From the NCBI GenBank assembly GCA_022824305.1, contig JAJEAD010000059.1, forward strand, positions 62,001 to 126,000: DNA of 64,000 bases, written 5' to 3'. Of this stretch, positions 43,775-52,781 are shown piece after piece. Within the stretch, counting starts at the first letter, position 1. Each line of letters begins with the position of its first letter. The stretch is from Gammaproteobacteria bacterium. Lineage in GTDB: Bacteria; Pseudomonadota; Gammaproteobacteria; HK1. The notes beneath the pieces were generated by a model, which saw nothing but the letters and a program-made list of their open reading frames with translations, did not search any database and had not been told where the DNA came from. The position numbers and the translations under genes were made by a program.

Positions 43775-44950
43775 GTGAGGGCGCCGCGTTTCCAGTACTT
43801 CAGCCTGGAAGAGTACCGGGAGCGGCTGGACGCCCTGCGCCGCCGCATGGAGGGAGCGGGCGCCGACGTCCTCCTCGTCACCAGCCCCGAGAACCTCTGT
43901 TATCTGAGCGGCTACCAGACGCCGGGCTACTACTGGTACCAGACCCTGATCGTTCCGCTGGAACGCGAGCCGGTATTCGTGGTGCGGATGAACGAGGCCT
44001 CGAACGTCGAGCCCCTGTCCTGGGTGGAGGACTGCCGTCCCTACGAAGACTTCGAGGACTGGATCGCCCACACCCGGGACGTGCTCGCCGACCTCGGTCT
44101 CGCCGGGGCGCGCATCGGTCTCGACTACGACTCCTTCTTCCTTCGCACCCGCGACGAGAAGCGCCTGGTCGCGGCGCTTCCGGCGGCCACCTTCGTCGAC
44201 GGCGCGGGTCTGGTGGAGGAGGGACGCCTCGTCAAGTCTCCGCGGGAGCTCGAGTACATGCGCCAGGCGGCGCGCGCGGCGGAGGCGGGACTGCGGGCGG
44301 GCATCGAAGCCTGCCGGGCGGGAGTCACCGAGAACGACGTGGCGGCCGAGATCCACCATGCCCAGATCCTCGCGGGCAGCGAGTACACGGGCCTGCCGAT
44401 CTTCATCCGTACCGGAGCGCGGGATGCCCAGACCCACGCCACCTGGGCCCGTCACCCGCTCGAGCCGGGCGACAGCATCACCATGGAGATGCCGGGCTGC
44501 ATCAACCGATACCATGCGGCCCTGTACGGGCAGGTCTTTCTCGGCGAGCCGCCCGACGCGCTGCTGCGCGGCATGGAGATCGGCAACGGCATCATGCGCG
44601 AGGCCAAGGCCGCGATCCGGCCCGGGGTGCCCGCCGGCGACATTCACGCCCTGGTGCAGGGGCGCCTGCGCGAGGCGGCGGGGGAGGCGGCGCAGCGCAA
44701 CAGCCGGACCGCCTACTCCATCGGCATCGCCTTCGCGCCGGACTGGGGAGAGGGGCACATTCTCAGCATGACCCAGGGCGAGACGCGCCCGCTCGAAGCG
44801 GGCATGACCTTCCACCTGCTCGCCGGTCACGTCTTCCTGACCGGAATTGCGCGGATCAAGCGTTCGTGCTGCAGCGACACGGTGCTCGTGACCGAGGACG
44901 GCTGCGAGACGCTCACCGGCGGCGTGGAGCACAAGGTCTACGTGAGGTAG
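43775..44950 (+). CDS. M24-family creatinase/ectoine-hydrolase-like protein (paralogue 3)
   Basis: A 391-residue creatinase-fold protein starting GTG directly after the EutA-like stop. Motifs: YFSLEEYRERLDALRRRMEG, NLCYLSGYQTPGYYWYQTLI, VGLVEEGRLVKSPRELEYM-like (LVEEGRLVKSPRELEYMRQA), TGLPIFIRTGARDAQTHATW, TMEMPGCINRYHAALYGQVF, AYSIGIAFAPDWGEGHILSM and MTFHLLAGHVFL. It keeps the PDWGE phrase of DoeA and, like it, lacks aminopeptidase metal ligands. Coupling to EutA makes an ectoine-type or related cyclic amidine/amide hydrolase plausible. It differs clearly from the copies at 6.7 and 17.6 kb. Confidence 0.86.
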   Translation: MRAPRFQYFSLEEYRERLDALRRRMEGAGADVLLVTSPENLCYLSGYQTPGYYWYQTLIVPLEREPVFVVRMNEASNVEPLSWVEDCRPYEDFEDWIAHTRDVLADLGLAGARIGLDYDSFFLRTRDEKRLVAALPAATFVDGAGLVEEGRLVKSPRELEYMRQAARAAEAGLRAGIEACRAGVTENDVAAEIHHAQILAGSEYTGLPIFIRTGARDAQTHATWARHPLEPGDSITMEMPGCINRYHAALYGQVFLGEPPDALLRGMEIGNGIMREAKAAIRPGVPAGDIHALVQGRLREAAGEAAQRNSRTAYSIGIAFAPDWGEGHILSMTQGETRPLEAGMTFHLLAGHVFLTGIARIKRSCCSDTVLVTEDGCETLTGGVEHKVYVR

Positions 44951-45000
44951 TCCCCTGTCCGTGAGAGCCCAGGCGCAATGACGAGGATGGTTCGGGACTC

Positions 45001-45050
45001 GTGGATCCCCGCACAGGTCGGAATCCACGCGCCTGGCTCCGGCTAGCCGG
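45001..45050. repeat. inverted repeats upstream of the Rieske-like gene
   Basis: GTGGAT (45001-45006) with ATCCAC (45023-45028), and the 12-base palindrome CCGGCTAGCCGG (45039-45050), lie between the M24 stop and the Rieske-like gene. Either could be the end of the upstream transcript or an operator. No further support. Confidence 0.35.
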
Positions 45051-45163
45051 GATGGGGGAGAGCCGCCTGCATCGAAGGGTCTCGGACCACACGAATTTCC
45101 CGCTGCGCGGCCATGGCGGCGTCGATTCGTCCGAAGCGCATGCCGCCGGGAGGTAGTGAACTC

Positions 45164-46396
45164 ATGATCGACCGGGACATGGAGCTGACCCACGAGGAAC
45201 TCGAGTCCATACGCGCCCCCATCGAGCGGGCGCTGACCCTGCCCGCGCGAGTCTTCACGTCTCGCGCCTTCTTCGACCTCGAGGTGGAACGCATCTTTCA
45301 TCGCCACTGGATGGCGCTCGCCTTCGAGGGGACCTTGCCCGAGCCCGGCGACATGCGGCCGATCGAGCTCTTCGGCCAGCCGATCGCGCTGGTGCGGGGC
45401 GACGACGGGACCTTGCGTGCCTTCCACAACATGTGCCCCTACGACGGGTGCCTCGCAGTGCGAGGGGAGCAACGCGGCGCGCGCGAGATCGAGGTCTACT
45501 ACCACGGCTGGCGCTACGACCTGCGCGGGCGCCTCCTCGCCGCCCCCTACTGGGACGGCACGCCGGCCGGCGATCCCGCCTGCCTCGAGGGACGTGAAGC
45601 GGACCTGGTGGAGATTCGCTCCGAGTGCCGGCTCGGCCTGCTCTTCGTGGACCTCGGCGGGCAGGCAGGCAGTCTGGACCGGCACCTCGAGCCGCTCTAC
45701 CGGCTGCTCGACGAGTACGACCTCGACCGCGCGGTGCCGGTGGAAGACGACGATGTCCTCGCCCGGACCGGGCGCACGGTGGACGCGAACTGGAAGAGCT
45801 ACATCGAGAACGCGGCGATCAACATCCTCCACGAGGGCTTCACCCACGAGGCGTACCGCCGTTCGCCCGACGTGCCGAGGGCTCGCAACGGCGAGCGGAC
45901 CTTCTTCACGGTGCGCGAGAGTTCGCTCCTCGCCTTCGGGTTCCGGATGAGCGATGTCCCCAACACCTATGCGACTGGCGGCAATACCCCCCACCTCGGC
46001 CGCTCGGCTCCGCCGACAAGAGGCTACTTCGTCACTCTCTATCCCAATATCGCAATGCCGATCCGGGTGAACATGTTCCGGCTCGGGGTCTGTCTTCCCG
46101 AGGCTCCCGGCCGTTCCCGCATTCTCCAGTGCGGCAACTTCCATCCCGATGCGGCGGCGAGCGCGGACTTCGCCGCCTATCACCGGGGGCTCGCGGAGCG
46201 CTACGAGCGGGTCTACGACGAGGACCGCATCGCGATCGAAGCAGTGCAGCGCGCACGCGCCTCACCGGTGTGGCAGCAACACTTCTACGCCCCTTTCTGG
46301 GACGAGCTCCACTACGGATTCGACAACCTGGTCGCCGACGATCTCTCGTCGCAAGCGGTCCGCGCTTCGGTGCCGGGAGTCGCGACCGCGCGCTGA
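45164..46396 (+). CDS. Rieske-oxygenase alpha-subunit homologue with degenerate cluster motif
   Basis: A 410-residue homologue of aromatic-ring/quaternary-amine oxygenase alpha subunits. GGGAGGT about nine bases ahead fixes ATG 45164. The cluster motif spacing matches naphthalene dioxygenase (C81-x-H83, C101-x2-H104): here positions are Cys91, Tyr93, Val111 and His114, so one His and one Cys are replaced (MCPYDGC and EVYYHGW). The non-heme iron pair is intact, His223-x4-His228 in ILHEGFTH, after NWKSYIEN. The bridging Asp three residues before the first His is Asn220. DEDRIAIEAVQRA lies near the C-terminus. It probably cannot bind a normal [2Fe-2S] cluster. No ferredoxin, reductase or beta subunit is adjacent. 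Confidence 0.85.
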   Translation: MIDRDMELTHEELESIRAPIERALTLPARVFTSRAFFDLEVERIFHRHWMALAFEGTLPEPGDMRPIELFGQPIALVRGDDGTLRAFHNMCPYDGCLAVRGEQRGAREIEVYYHGWRYDLRGRLLAAPYWDGTPAGDPACLEGREADLVEIRSECRLGLLFVDLGGQAGSLDRHLEPLYRLLDEYDLDRAVPVEDDDVLARTGRTVDANWKSYIENAAINILHEGFTHEAYRRSPDVPRARNGERTFFTVRESSLLAFGFRMSDVPNTYATGGNTPHLGRSAPPTRGYFVTLYPNIAMPIRVNMFRLGVCLPEAPGRSRILQCGNFHPDAAASADFAAYHRGLAERYERVYDEDRIAIEAVQRARASPVWQQHFYAPFWDELHYGFDNLVADDLSSQAVRASVPGVATAR

Positions 46397-46629
46397 CGGA
46401 AGAACCTGCGGGTGGCCTCGGCCCGGGTGCCGCCGGTCGGCCTCCCGCTCGCGGGGACGGCCGGCATGGGGCGAGCGCGGCGCTTCCGCCACTTCGCCGG
46501 GTCCCCGCGATCTCGGAGGCGACGGCGGAATCGCTTCCGCCCTGGCGGCCGGCACGCATTGCCGGACCTTTCCCACGCTGCCGTCGGGGCCGCCTCGCGC
46601 CACGCTCGGGCTGCCCCCGCGGGGCTGCT

Positions 46630-47289
46630 TCAGACCGCGAGCTTGAGCTTCCTTTCGCGGAAGCGGGCGAACATGCTCAGCGGAAAGATGATCATGAAGT
46701 ACAGCAGGCCAGCGACCGTGAAGATCTCCAGGTAGCGGAAGGTCTCGCCGCTGATGACGCTCGCGTGGTAGGCGAGCTCGGTGATGCCGATTGCCGAAAG
46801 CAGGCTCGACACCTTGACGAGATCGCAGATGAAGTTGATGAAGGGCGGGATCATCATGCGCAGGGCCTGGGGAGAGATGACGACGCCGTAGACCCAGAAC
46901 ACGGGGATGCCCAGGGAGTTGGCCGCCTCGTACTGGCCGCGGGGCACCGCTTGCAGTCCGGCCCGGAAGATCTCCGCGAGGAAGGCGCCGGAGTACAGGG
47001 TGAGCGCCACGATGCCCGCCCCTTCGGCGGTGATGCGGAAGTTGAAGATGAGCGGTCCGGCCGAGTAGATCCAGAAGATCGGCACCAGTTCCGGCAGGGT
47101 GCGGAAGACGTCGATGATGACGGTGGAGATCCGGAAGAAGATGCCGCGGCGGCGCAGCTTGCCGAAGCACAGGATCAGCCCCAGCACGATGCCGAGCCCG
47201 AGCGACGCGCTGCAGATGAAGAAGGTCATGATCGCGCCGTCGACGAGCAGCGGCCACTGCTGCTTGATGACGAAGACGTTGAACTCCAT
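46630..47289 (-). CDS. polar amino-acid/ectoine-type ABC permease
   Basis: A 219-residue HisM/GlnP-type permease. Membrane segments include WPLLVDGAIMTFFICSASLG and IIDVFRTLPELVPIFWIYSA. The ATPase-docking EAA-like loop reads YEAANSLGIPVFWVYGVVIS followed by PQALRMMIPPFINFICDLVK. It lies 15 bases after the second permease gene in a three-gene minus-strand operon with a family-3 binding protein. No ATPase gene is in the operon; a fitting one is at 52.8 kb. In Ehu ectoine transporters two such permeases pair as well. Confidence 0.93.
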   Translation of the reverse strand: MEFNVFVIKQQWPLLVDGAIMTFFICSASLGLGIVLGLILCFGKLRRRGIFFRISTVIIDVFRTLPELVPIFWIYSAGPLIFNFRITAEGAGIVALTLYSGAFLAEIFRAGLQAVPRGQYEAANSLGIPVFWVYGVVISPQALRMMIPPFINFICDLVKVSSLLSAIGITELAYHASVISGETFRYLEIFTVAGLLYFMIIFPLSMFARFRERKLKLAV

Positions 47290-47304
47290 CGCCGCTGCCC
47301 CCTC

Positions 47305-48084
47305 TCAACGTTCCGAGCGCTGGAGGACGTTCTCCAGCCTGTAGGTGAGGCCGCTGAAGGCGTAGCCGAGCACGAAGAAGACGATCCCGACCGCGGTGAG
47401 AACCTCGACCTGCTTGAAGGTGTAGTTGGCGATGGTATTGGAGATGGTCATCAGCTCGCCCACCGAGATGAGCGAGAGCAGGGTGCTCGCCTTGAAGAAG
47501 CTGATCGCGGTGTTGGCGAGCGGCGGGATCATTATCTTCATCGCCTGGGGAAGGACGATGGTGAGCCAGAGGGTGGGTCCGGGCAGCGCGAGGGAGTGCG
47601 CCGCCTCCCACTGCCCCTTGGGTACCGCGTCGATCCCGGCGCGCGCAATCTCGGTGAGATAGGCGCTCGCCTGCAGCGACATCGCGATGATTCCGCTCAC
47701 GATGACGCTGGTCGAGACCCCGGTGAGCGCGGGCAGCGCGAAGTGGACCCAGAAGAGCTGGACGAGGAGCGGCGTGTTACGCCAGATCTCCACGTGCACC
47801 GTGATCACCCAGCGCAGGGGCCGGAACGGGATCTGGTAGAGGATCGCGAGCAGGATCCCGCTGACGTAGCCGATCACCACGGTGATGGCGGTGAGCGCCA
47901 GGGTCATGCCGAGTCCCTTCAGGAGCGGGAGCCGGTACTGGTAGATGATGGAGAAATCGAGGTGGGAGAGGAACTCCCAGTCGATGGTGGCGTAGCAGAG
48001 CGCGGCGAGTCCGAGGAGCGAGCCGTAGCCGACCACGCTCTCGCCGGCGCCGGAGCGCCGCAGCCGCCGCCAGGTGCTCGCCAT
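47305..48084 (-). CDS. polar amino-acid/ectoine-type ABC permease
   Basis: A 259-residue permease of the same family as its neighbour. PLLKGLGMTLALTAITVVIG starts the core, WRNTPLLVQLFWVHFALPAL is the signature second segment, and the coupling loop is WEAAHSLALPGPTLWLTIVL then PQAMKIMIPPLANTAISFFK. About 40 extra N-terminal residues carry an additional hydrophobic stretch. It forms the transmembrane heterodimer with the 219-residue permease, importing what the family-3 binding protein captures. Confidence 0.93.
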   Translation of the reverse strand: MASTWRRLRRSGAGESVVGYGSLLGLAALCYATIDWEFLSHLDFSIIYQYRLPLLKGLGMTLALTAITVVIGYVSGILLAILYQIPFRPLRWVITVHVEIWRNTPLLVQLFWVHFALPALTGVSTSVIVSGIIAMSLQASAYLTEIARAGIDAVPKGQWEAAHSLALPGPTLWLTIVLPQAMKIMIPPLANTAISFFKASTLLSLISVGELMTISNTIANYTFKQVEVLTAVGIVFFVLGYAFSGLTYRLENVLQRSER

Positions 48085-48160
48085 CAGCGCTTAGCCGGCC
48101 GGGCGCGCCGGCGAGGGCCGGCGCGCGACGGACCGGAGATGGGCCGCACGGGCAGGCGAC

Positions 48161-48976
48161 TCAGAGATGGTCGCCCCGCACGTACTCGCTGTGGAACCAC
48201 TTCTCCCAGAGCTTGGCGGTCTTGCCCGCCCGGATGTGGCGCTCGAGCCAGATGTTCAGCATCTGCCGGAAGTGGTACTCGCCGAGATTGATCGCCCATG
48301 AGACCGCGATGTAGTCCTCGGGCGCGTCGCCGAGGAGGCGAGCCTTGAACTGCGGGTTCTCGTCCAGGTAGCGGATGCCCTTGGTCGTCGTGGTCCACCA
48401 CCCGGCGGCGCGCTCGTTGGCGATCTCTCCGAGGAGGATCGAGTCGGTGTCGACCGGCAGCCCCTTGACCTCCGCGTTCTTGAAGAATCGCTTGGCGAAC
48501 TCCAGGGTGGCGGTGCCGGCGCTCGAGATGATGATGTTCCCGGGCTGGTCCAGGTCCTCGTAGGTCTGGTATCCGGAGTCCTTGTGCACGATCGCGGTGC
48601 TGTGCGCATAGGCGAAGGGTATGGAGAAGAGCACCACCTTGGCCCGGGTGACGGTGGCGAAGAGGCCGGCGCCGCCGATGTCACACTCGTCGTTCTTGAC
48701 GCTCGGCACGATGGTCTTCCAGGTGGAGTCGACGTCGACCAGGGTCACGCCCAGCTCTTCCGCCAGATCCGCGGCGAGGTCGCGGGTGAAGCCGTGCCAC
48801 TCGCCGGTTGCCGGGTCGCGGTAGGTCCACGGGTTGTCTTCGGCATGGCACACCCGCAGCTCGCCGGAGGCTTCGATCCTGGCGAGGCGATCGTCTGCGG
48901 CCTGGACGCCGGGCGCGACCAGCACGAACGCGAGAGCGACGGCGGGCGCGACGGACGCGAGGATTCTGGATTTCAT
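48161..48976 (-). CDS. family-3 periplasmic substrate-binding protein
   Basis: A 271-residue binding protein of the amino-acid/ectoine (SBP family 3) type. MKSRILASVAPAVALAFVLV with a following VQAAD gives a Sec signal cleaved near residue 27. Mature sequence ELRVCHAEDNPWTYRDPATG, WKTIVPSVKNDECDIGGAGL and ATVTRAKVVLFSIPFAYAHS is typical. The GGAGGAG ribosome-binding site fixes ATG 48976; a start seven codons upstream was rejected. First gene of the operon with two permeases. An ornithine-cyclodeaminase homologue (EutC-like) diverges from it. Substrate not determinable from sequence alone. Confidence 0.92.
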   Translation of the reverse strand: MKSRILASVAPAVALAFVLVAPGVQAADDRLARIEASGELRVCHAEDNPWTYRDPATGEWHGFTRDLAADLAEELGVTLVDVDSTWKTIVPSVKNDECDIGGAGLFATVTRAKVVLFSIPFAYAHSTAIVHKDSGYQTYEDLDQPGNIIISSAGTATLEFAKRFFKNAEVKGLPVDTDSILLGEIANERAAGWWTTTTKGIRYLDENPQFKARLLGDAPEDYIAVSWAINLGEYHFRQMLNIWLERHIRAGKTAKLWEKWFHSEYVRGDHL

Positions 48977-49183
48977 GGGGCTCTCCTCCATTGGCATGCA
49001 CCATGCCTCGCGGCGATCCGTGCAAGGCCGGCGCTACTGGTATGAATGGCTTCCTGCCCGGTGCATTCTATAGTCGGTCCACGCCCTGCCGCGACTCCAG
49101 AACCGCGCGGCGCCAGCCTCGGATCGGAGATCCGGACGGCGGCGCCCCGTTCGGCGAGAGGGCGAACCAAGCGGAGATCCGAC

Positions 49184-50161
49184 ATGAACGAGCTGCTCTA
49201 CCTGAACGCTTCCCATCTCGACGCCCTGGACCTCGGCATGTCCGACATCGTCGATATCCTCGAAGAGGTGTTCCGCCACAAGGCGGCGGGCGACACCGCG
49301 ATGCCGCCGAAGATGTTCTTCTACACCGAAGGGGACCGCTTCCTGAGCGCGATGGGGAGCGCCTGCGCGCCGCTCGGATACGCGGGCGCAAAGTGGCAGA
49401 GCGGCAACCCGGATAACCCTGCGCGGGGACTGCCCTACATCCAGGGGCTCTACGTGCTGAACGAGTACGAGAGCGGCCGGATGACGGCGATTCTCGACTC
49501 GAAGTGGATCACCGCGAAGCGCACCGCCGCCGCCTCCGCCCTCGTCGCGCGCCACCAGGTCCGTGCCGGCGCTGCCGAGCTGGCCCTGCTCGGCTGCGGG
49601 GTGCAGGGCAGGGCCCACCTGGAGGCGATGACGGCGGAGGTGGCGAGCCTCGCGCGGTGCCGGGTCTACGACACGGTGCCCGCGCGGCAGCGGGCCTTCG
49701 TGGAGGAGATGGACGGACGCTTCGGCGGGGTGCGCGTGGAAGGGGCCGAGAGCGCCCGGTCCGCCCTCGAAGGCGCCGACATCGTGGTTCCGGGCGGCCC
49801 CATCACCGCGGAGCGGCGCGCGAGCATCGCCTCGGAGTGGGTTGCGCCCGGCGCCCTCGTGGTGGCCATCGACTACGACTCCTACGTGACCGACGAGTGC
49901 ATCGCCGCCATGGACATCGTCATCACCGACGACCGCGGGCAGATCGAAGACGCGCGGGCCCGGGAGGGCAAGTTCCTCGGCGTCACCCGCATCGACGCCG
50001 ACAACGCGGAGATGATCGCCGACGGCAAGGGGCTTCGCGAGAACGATCGCCAGCGCATTCTCGCCTTCAACCTCGGCATCGCGCTCGAGGACGTGGCGAC
50101 CGCGGCGGAGGCGCTGCGCAGGGCGCGGGAAAGGGGTATCGGCGTCCGGCTTCCGGCCTGA
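49184..50161 (+). CDS. ornithine cyclodeaminase/mu-crystallin family protein (EutC-like)
   Basis: A 325-residue NAD-binding protein of the OCD family. FRHKAAGDTAMPPKMFFY and RTAAASALVARHQV are substrate-domain motifs, LALLGCGVQGRAHLEAM is the dinucleotide motif, and DIVVPGGPITAERR and GQIEDARAREGKF are typical later segments. OCD-family proteins deaminate or reduce small amino acids and imines; EutC of ectoine utilisation belongs here. It diverges from the ABC transporter operon and may process the imported compound. ATG 49184 follows GGAGATCCGAC. Confidence 0.9.
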   Translation: MNELLYLNASHLDALDLGMSDIVDILEEVFRHKAAGDTAMPPKMFFYTEGDRFLSAMGSACAPLGYAGAKWQSGNPDNPARGLPYIQGLYVLNEYESGRMTAILDSKWITAKRTAAASALVARHQVRAGAAELALLGCGVQGRAHLEAMTAEVASLARCRVYDTVPARQRAFVEEMDGRFGGVRVEGAESARSALEGADIVVPGGPITAERRASIASEWVAPGALVVAIDYDSYVTDECIAAMDIVITDDRGQIEDARAREGKFLGVTRIDADNAEMIADGKGLRENDRQRILAFNLGIALEDVATAAEALRRARERGIGVRLPA

Positions 50162-50348
50162 GGCCTTCGGGCGCCCTCGCCCTCGCCCTCGCCGCCTCCC
50201 GCATCGGATTGTCCGCCCGAGTGCCGGGACGCCGGCCCCGTGCCGTCACCGGGACGGAGGCGGGTCCCGCGAGGCGGGGAGGAGGGGCGTTCTTGTGGGG
50301 CTCGCCGGCCCCCGGGAAACCGTGGGACGATTTGGATGGCCCGCCGGA

Positions 50349-52640
50349 CTACGACTGCTCTCGACCGGGATCCGGCCCGGCCCGGAAGTGTCCGGCGAGG
50401 AGGAATCGGTACAGCGCGAGCGCGAGCCGCTCCTCGTCCTCCTCGAGCCGGCGGCGGCGGTCCGGGGTCAGGGCCATGGTCCGGCAGGCTTCGTCGGCAA
50501 TCACCGACGATGCGTTCTCGAGCACCGGATCGGAGGGCCAGAGCGCGTCGCCGGGGCTCAACTGGCGGATGCGCGCACCCTCGGAGTCGTAGGCGGACAC
50601 CCTCCCCGAGATGAGAAGCTGCAGGCTCCCGCGCGCTTCGCCCGGCGCCGAAAGGGCCTCGCCGGGCGCGTACCGGCGAGGACTCAGCCAGCTTCGGAGC
50701 GCCTCGACGAGCTCCTCGAAGTGAACCTGGCGGTCCAGGTGGTGCTCGATGTCGGCGGCGGTGTGCTCGAGCAGCGACGCCTGCCGTTTGTCGGCCACGC
50801 CGGCGGATGCTCGCCACGCATCGATGACGATCTCCTCGCAGCGCTCCAGGGCGCGGTCGGCGTTGGGCTCCTCCCGCAACGCGTCGAAGTCCGTTTGCGG
50901 CAGGTGACGCTCCAGCCCGGCCCGCAACTGCTCCGACACCGCGCTCAGGACCACCTGCACGCCGCCCGCGTTCGCAGTACGCAGGAACCTCGCGAGGACG
51001 CTCACGGCCGAGAAGTCGAACCCGGAGACCGCCGCGAAGTCGAGCGCCAGGCAGGCGGGGCGCGGTTCGCGCTCGAGGGAATTCCGGAGGTGGTCGGCCA
51101 GCGGGCCGACGCTTCCGAAGAAGATGTATCCGCGCAGCAGGTACGCCCGTGCGCGCTCGCCATCTTCTCTCAGGATGACGCGTTCGGGCGCCGCGCGGAC
51201 CTTGCTGCTGCGCCGCTCTCGCGCGGTGTACGTGGACTCGATCGCGTTCACGCGGCTCAGGCGCACGGCGAAGAACACCAGGGTGGCGAGCATGCCGGCG
51301 CCGACGCCCTCGAAGAGGCCGAAGGCGATGATCACGACGAAGATCAGCACGATGACGCCGTACTCCGACCCCGGAAGCCGCCTGAAGCTCCTCACGAGCC
51401 CTTCGTCCAGCATGCCGAGGCCGGCGAAGAACAGGATTCCTCCCACGAGCGGAACCGGAACCAGCTCCAGCATCCCGTCCCCCAGAAACAGGGCGCCTCC
51501 GATGACGAGAGCGGCGACGACCCCGGTCAGGCGGGTGGCGGCCCCGAAGAGCTTGCTGCGCAGCGAGGCGGGCACGATGAGACTTGCCGCGGTGCCGCCG
51601 CCGAGCCCCGCCACTACGCTCGCGAGCCCCGTCGCCGCGAACTCGCGGTCCCAGTCCAGCTCTTCGTTGGCGGCGACTTCGAGGCCGGCGATGTTCATGA
51701 TCACGACGATGAGCGCGACCAGCATCAGCGTCAGCAGAGCCGGGAGCTGCGTCGCCAGGGCGCCGAGGTCCACGTTCGCGAGATCGGCGAGTCCCAGCGC
51801 CGGCCACAGGCCGCCTTCCGAGGTGCTCTCGAGCAGCAGCCCCGCCGTCCTCGCCTCGTCGCCGGAGATGCCCAGCGCGGCGAGCGCGAGGTGGTAGGCG
51901 CCCACGGCAAGCGCGACGCTGACCGGCAGGATGAGCGGATTGCCCCAGCGCTTCATGGCCAGGTACAGGGCGATCCCGAACGCCGCGCCCGGACTCCACT
52001 TCCACAGCGTGGAGGGCTCCAGGAGCGCCGGGATCGTCCGCCAGTGCGCATCCGCCCCCATCAGGGACATCGCCGCCAGGCACACCGCTCCCCCGATTCC
52101 AGCCACGAATCCACCCGCCACCGGATAGGGGATGAAGCGCACCAGGTTCGCGAGTCGGAAGCGACCGATCAGGAGGCAGCAGGCGCCGGTGGCGACGGCG
52201 CCGATCATGAGCGCGCTCGCGGTGGTGACGAAGAGCGCATCGCCGTCGGCGTCGATGGTGGAGCCCATCAGGGCCATCACGATCACCAGTGCGGGAGACA
52301 GCCCGGCTATCGCCCCGCGATAGCCGCCCGCAAGGGCGATGACGAGGCAGGCGGCGAAGTTCCCGAAGAGCACCAGGCCGACGCCCTGGGAGGCGTAGGG
52401 GGCCAGCGCCCCGGAGAAGATGAAGCTCCCGAAGGCGATCTGCGCGACGAGCAGGCCGAGGCCCGAAGTGAAGCCGGCCGACAGCGCGGGAACGCTCTTC
52501 GCCGCCGCGATGTCCGCGCGAAGCTCGGATGCGAGGTTCCCAAGTGAAGTCTTTGCCGTCACGGTTGCTCGCGCGCGCGACTGAGAACGATGACGGACAT
52601 CACCCGACGCCCCGCCACGAGCAGCTTTCGGCTCGCCCAT
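50349..52640 (-). CDS. SulP/SLC26-family transporter fused to STAS and cNMP-binding domains
   Basis: A 763-residue protein. Residues ~45-430 are the membrane transport domain, with GFTSGLGLLVAQIAFGSFIF, GNFAACLVIALAGGYRGAIA and the later VPLVGGILFFAGLGMLDEGL. A STAS-like domain follows (YIFFGSVGPLADHLRNSLER, CLALDFAAVSGFDFSAVSVL). After a helical linker the C-terminal ~130 residues form a cyclic-nucleotide-binding-type domain (YAPGEALSAPGEARGSLQLL, ISGRVSAYDSEG, RIRQLSPGDALW). It would import an anion such as sulfate or bicarbonate under cytoplasmic control. It sits between the OCD gene and the ABC ATPase and breaks up that locus. Confidence 0.9.
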   Translation of the reverse strand: MGEPKAARGGASGDVRHRSQSRARATVTAKTSLGNLASELRADIAAAKSVPALSAGFTSGLGLLVAQIAFGSFIFSGALAPYASQGVGLVLFGNFAACLVIALAGGYRGAIAGLSPALVIVMALMGSTIDADGDALFVTTASALMIGAVATGACCLLIGRFRLANLVRFIPYPVAGGFVAGIGGAVCLAAMSLMGADAHWRTIPALLEPSTLWKWSPGAAFGIALYLAMKRWGNPLILPVSVALAVGAYHLALAALGISGDEARTAGLLLESTSEGGLWPALGLADLANVDLGALATQLPALLTLMLVALIVVIMNIAGLEVAANEELDWDREFAATGLASVVAGLGGGTAASLIVPASLRSKLFGAATRLTGVVAALVIGGALFLGDGMLELVPVPLVGGILFFAGLGMLDEGLVRSFRRLPGSEYGVIVLIFVVIIAFGLFEGVGAGMLATLVFFAVRLSRVNAIESTYTARERRSSKVRAAPERVILREDGERARAYLLRGYIFFGSVGPLADHLRNSLEREPRPACLALDFAAVSGFDFSAVSVLARFLRTANAGGVQVVLSAVSEQLRAGLERHLPQTDFDALREEPNADRALERCEEIVIDAWRASAGVADKRQASLLEHTAADIEHHLDRQVHFEELVEALRSWLSPRRYAPGEALSAPGEARGSLQLLISGRVSAYDSEGARIRQLSPGDALWPSDPVLENASSVIADEACRTMALTPDRRRRLEEDEERLALALYRFLLAGHFRAGPDPGREQS

Positions 52641-52781
52641 GCAACAGGATACGGCAAGGCGCGCTTCGGCAGAATCCGGGCGCTTCCGACGGATTCGTGT
52701 TCACCGTTCCGTGGCCGCCTGTTTTCGACCTCGTCTCTGCGCTAATCTCAACATTGCGGAGAGATGCAAGGAGAGGGGCGA

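Noticed and set aside
42908..46183. Open frame of 1091 codons on the minus strand
   Set aside because: Antisense to the EutA-like, M24 and Rieske-like genes, all of which are clearly real.
45625..48291. Open frame of 888 codons on the plus strand
   Set aside because: Overlaps the Rieske-like gene in another frame and is antisense to the ABC permeases; no domain.
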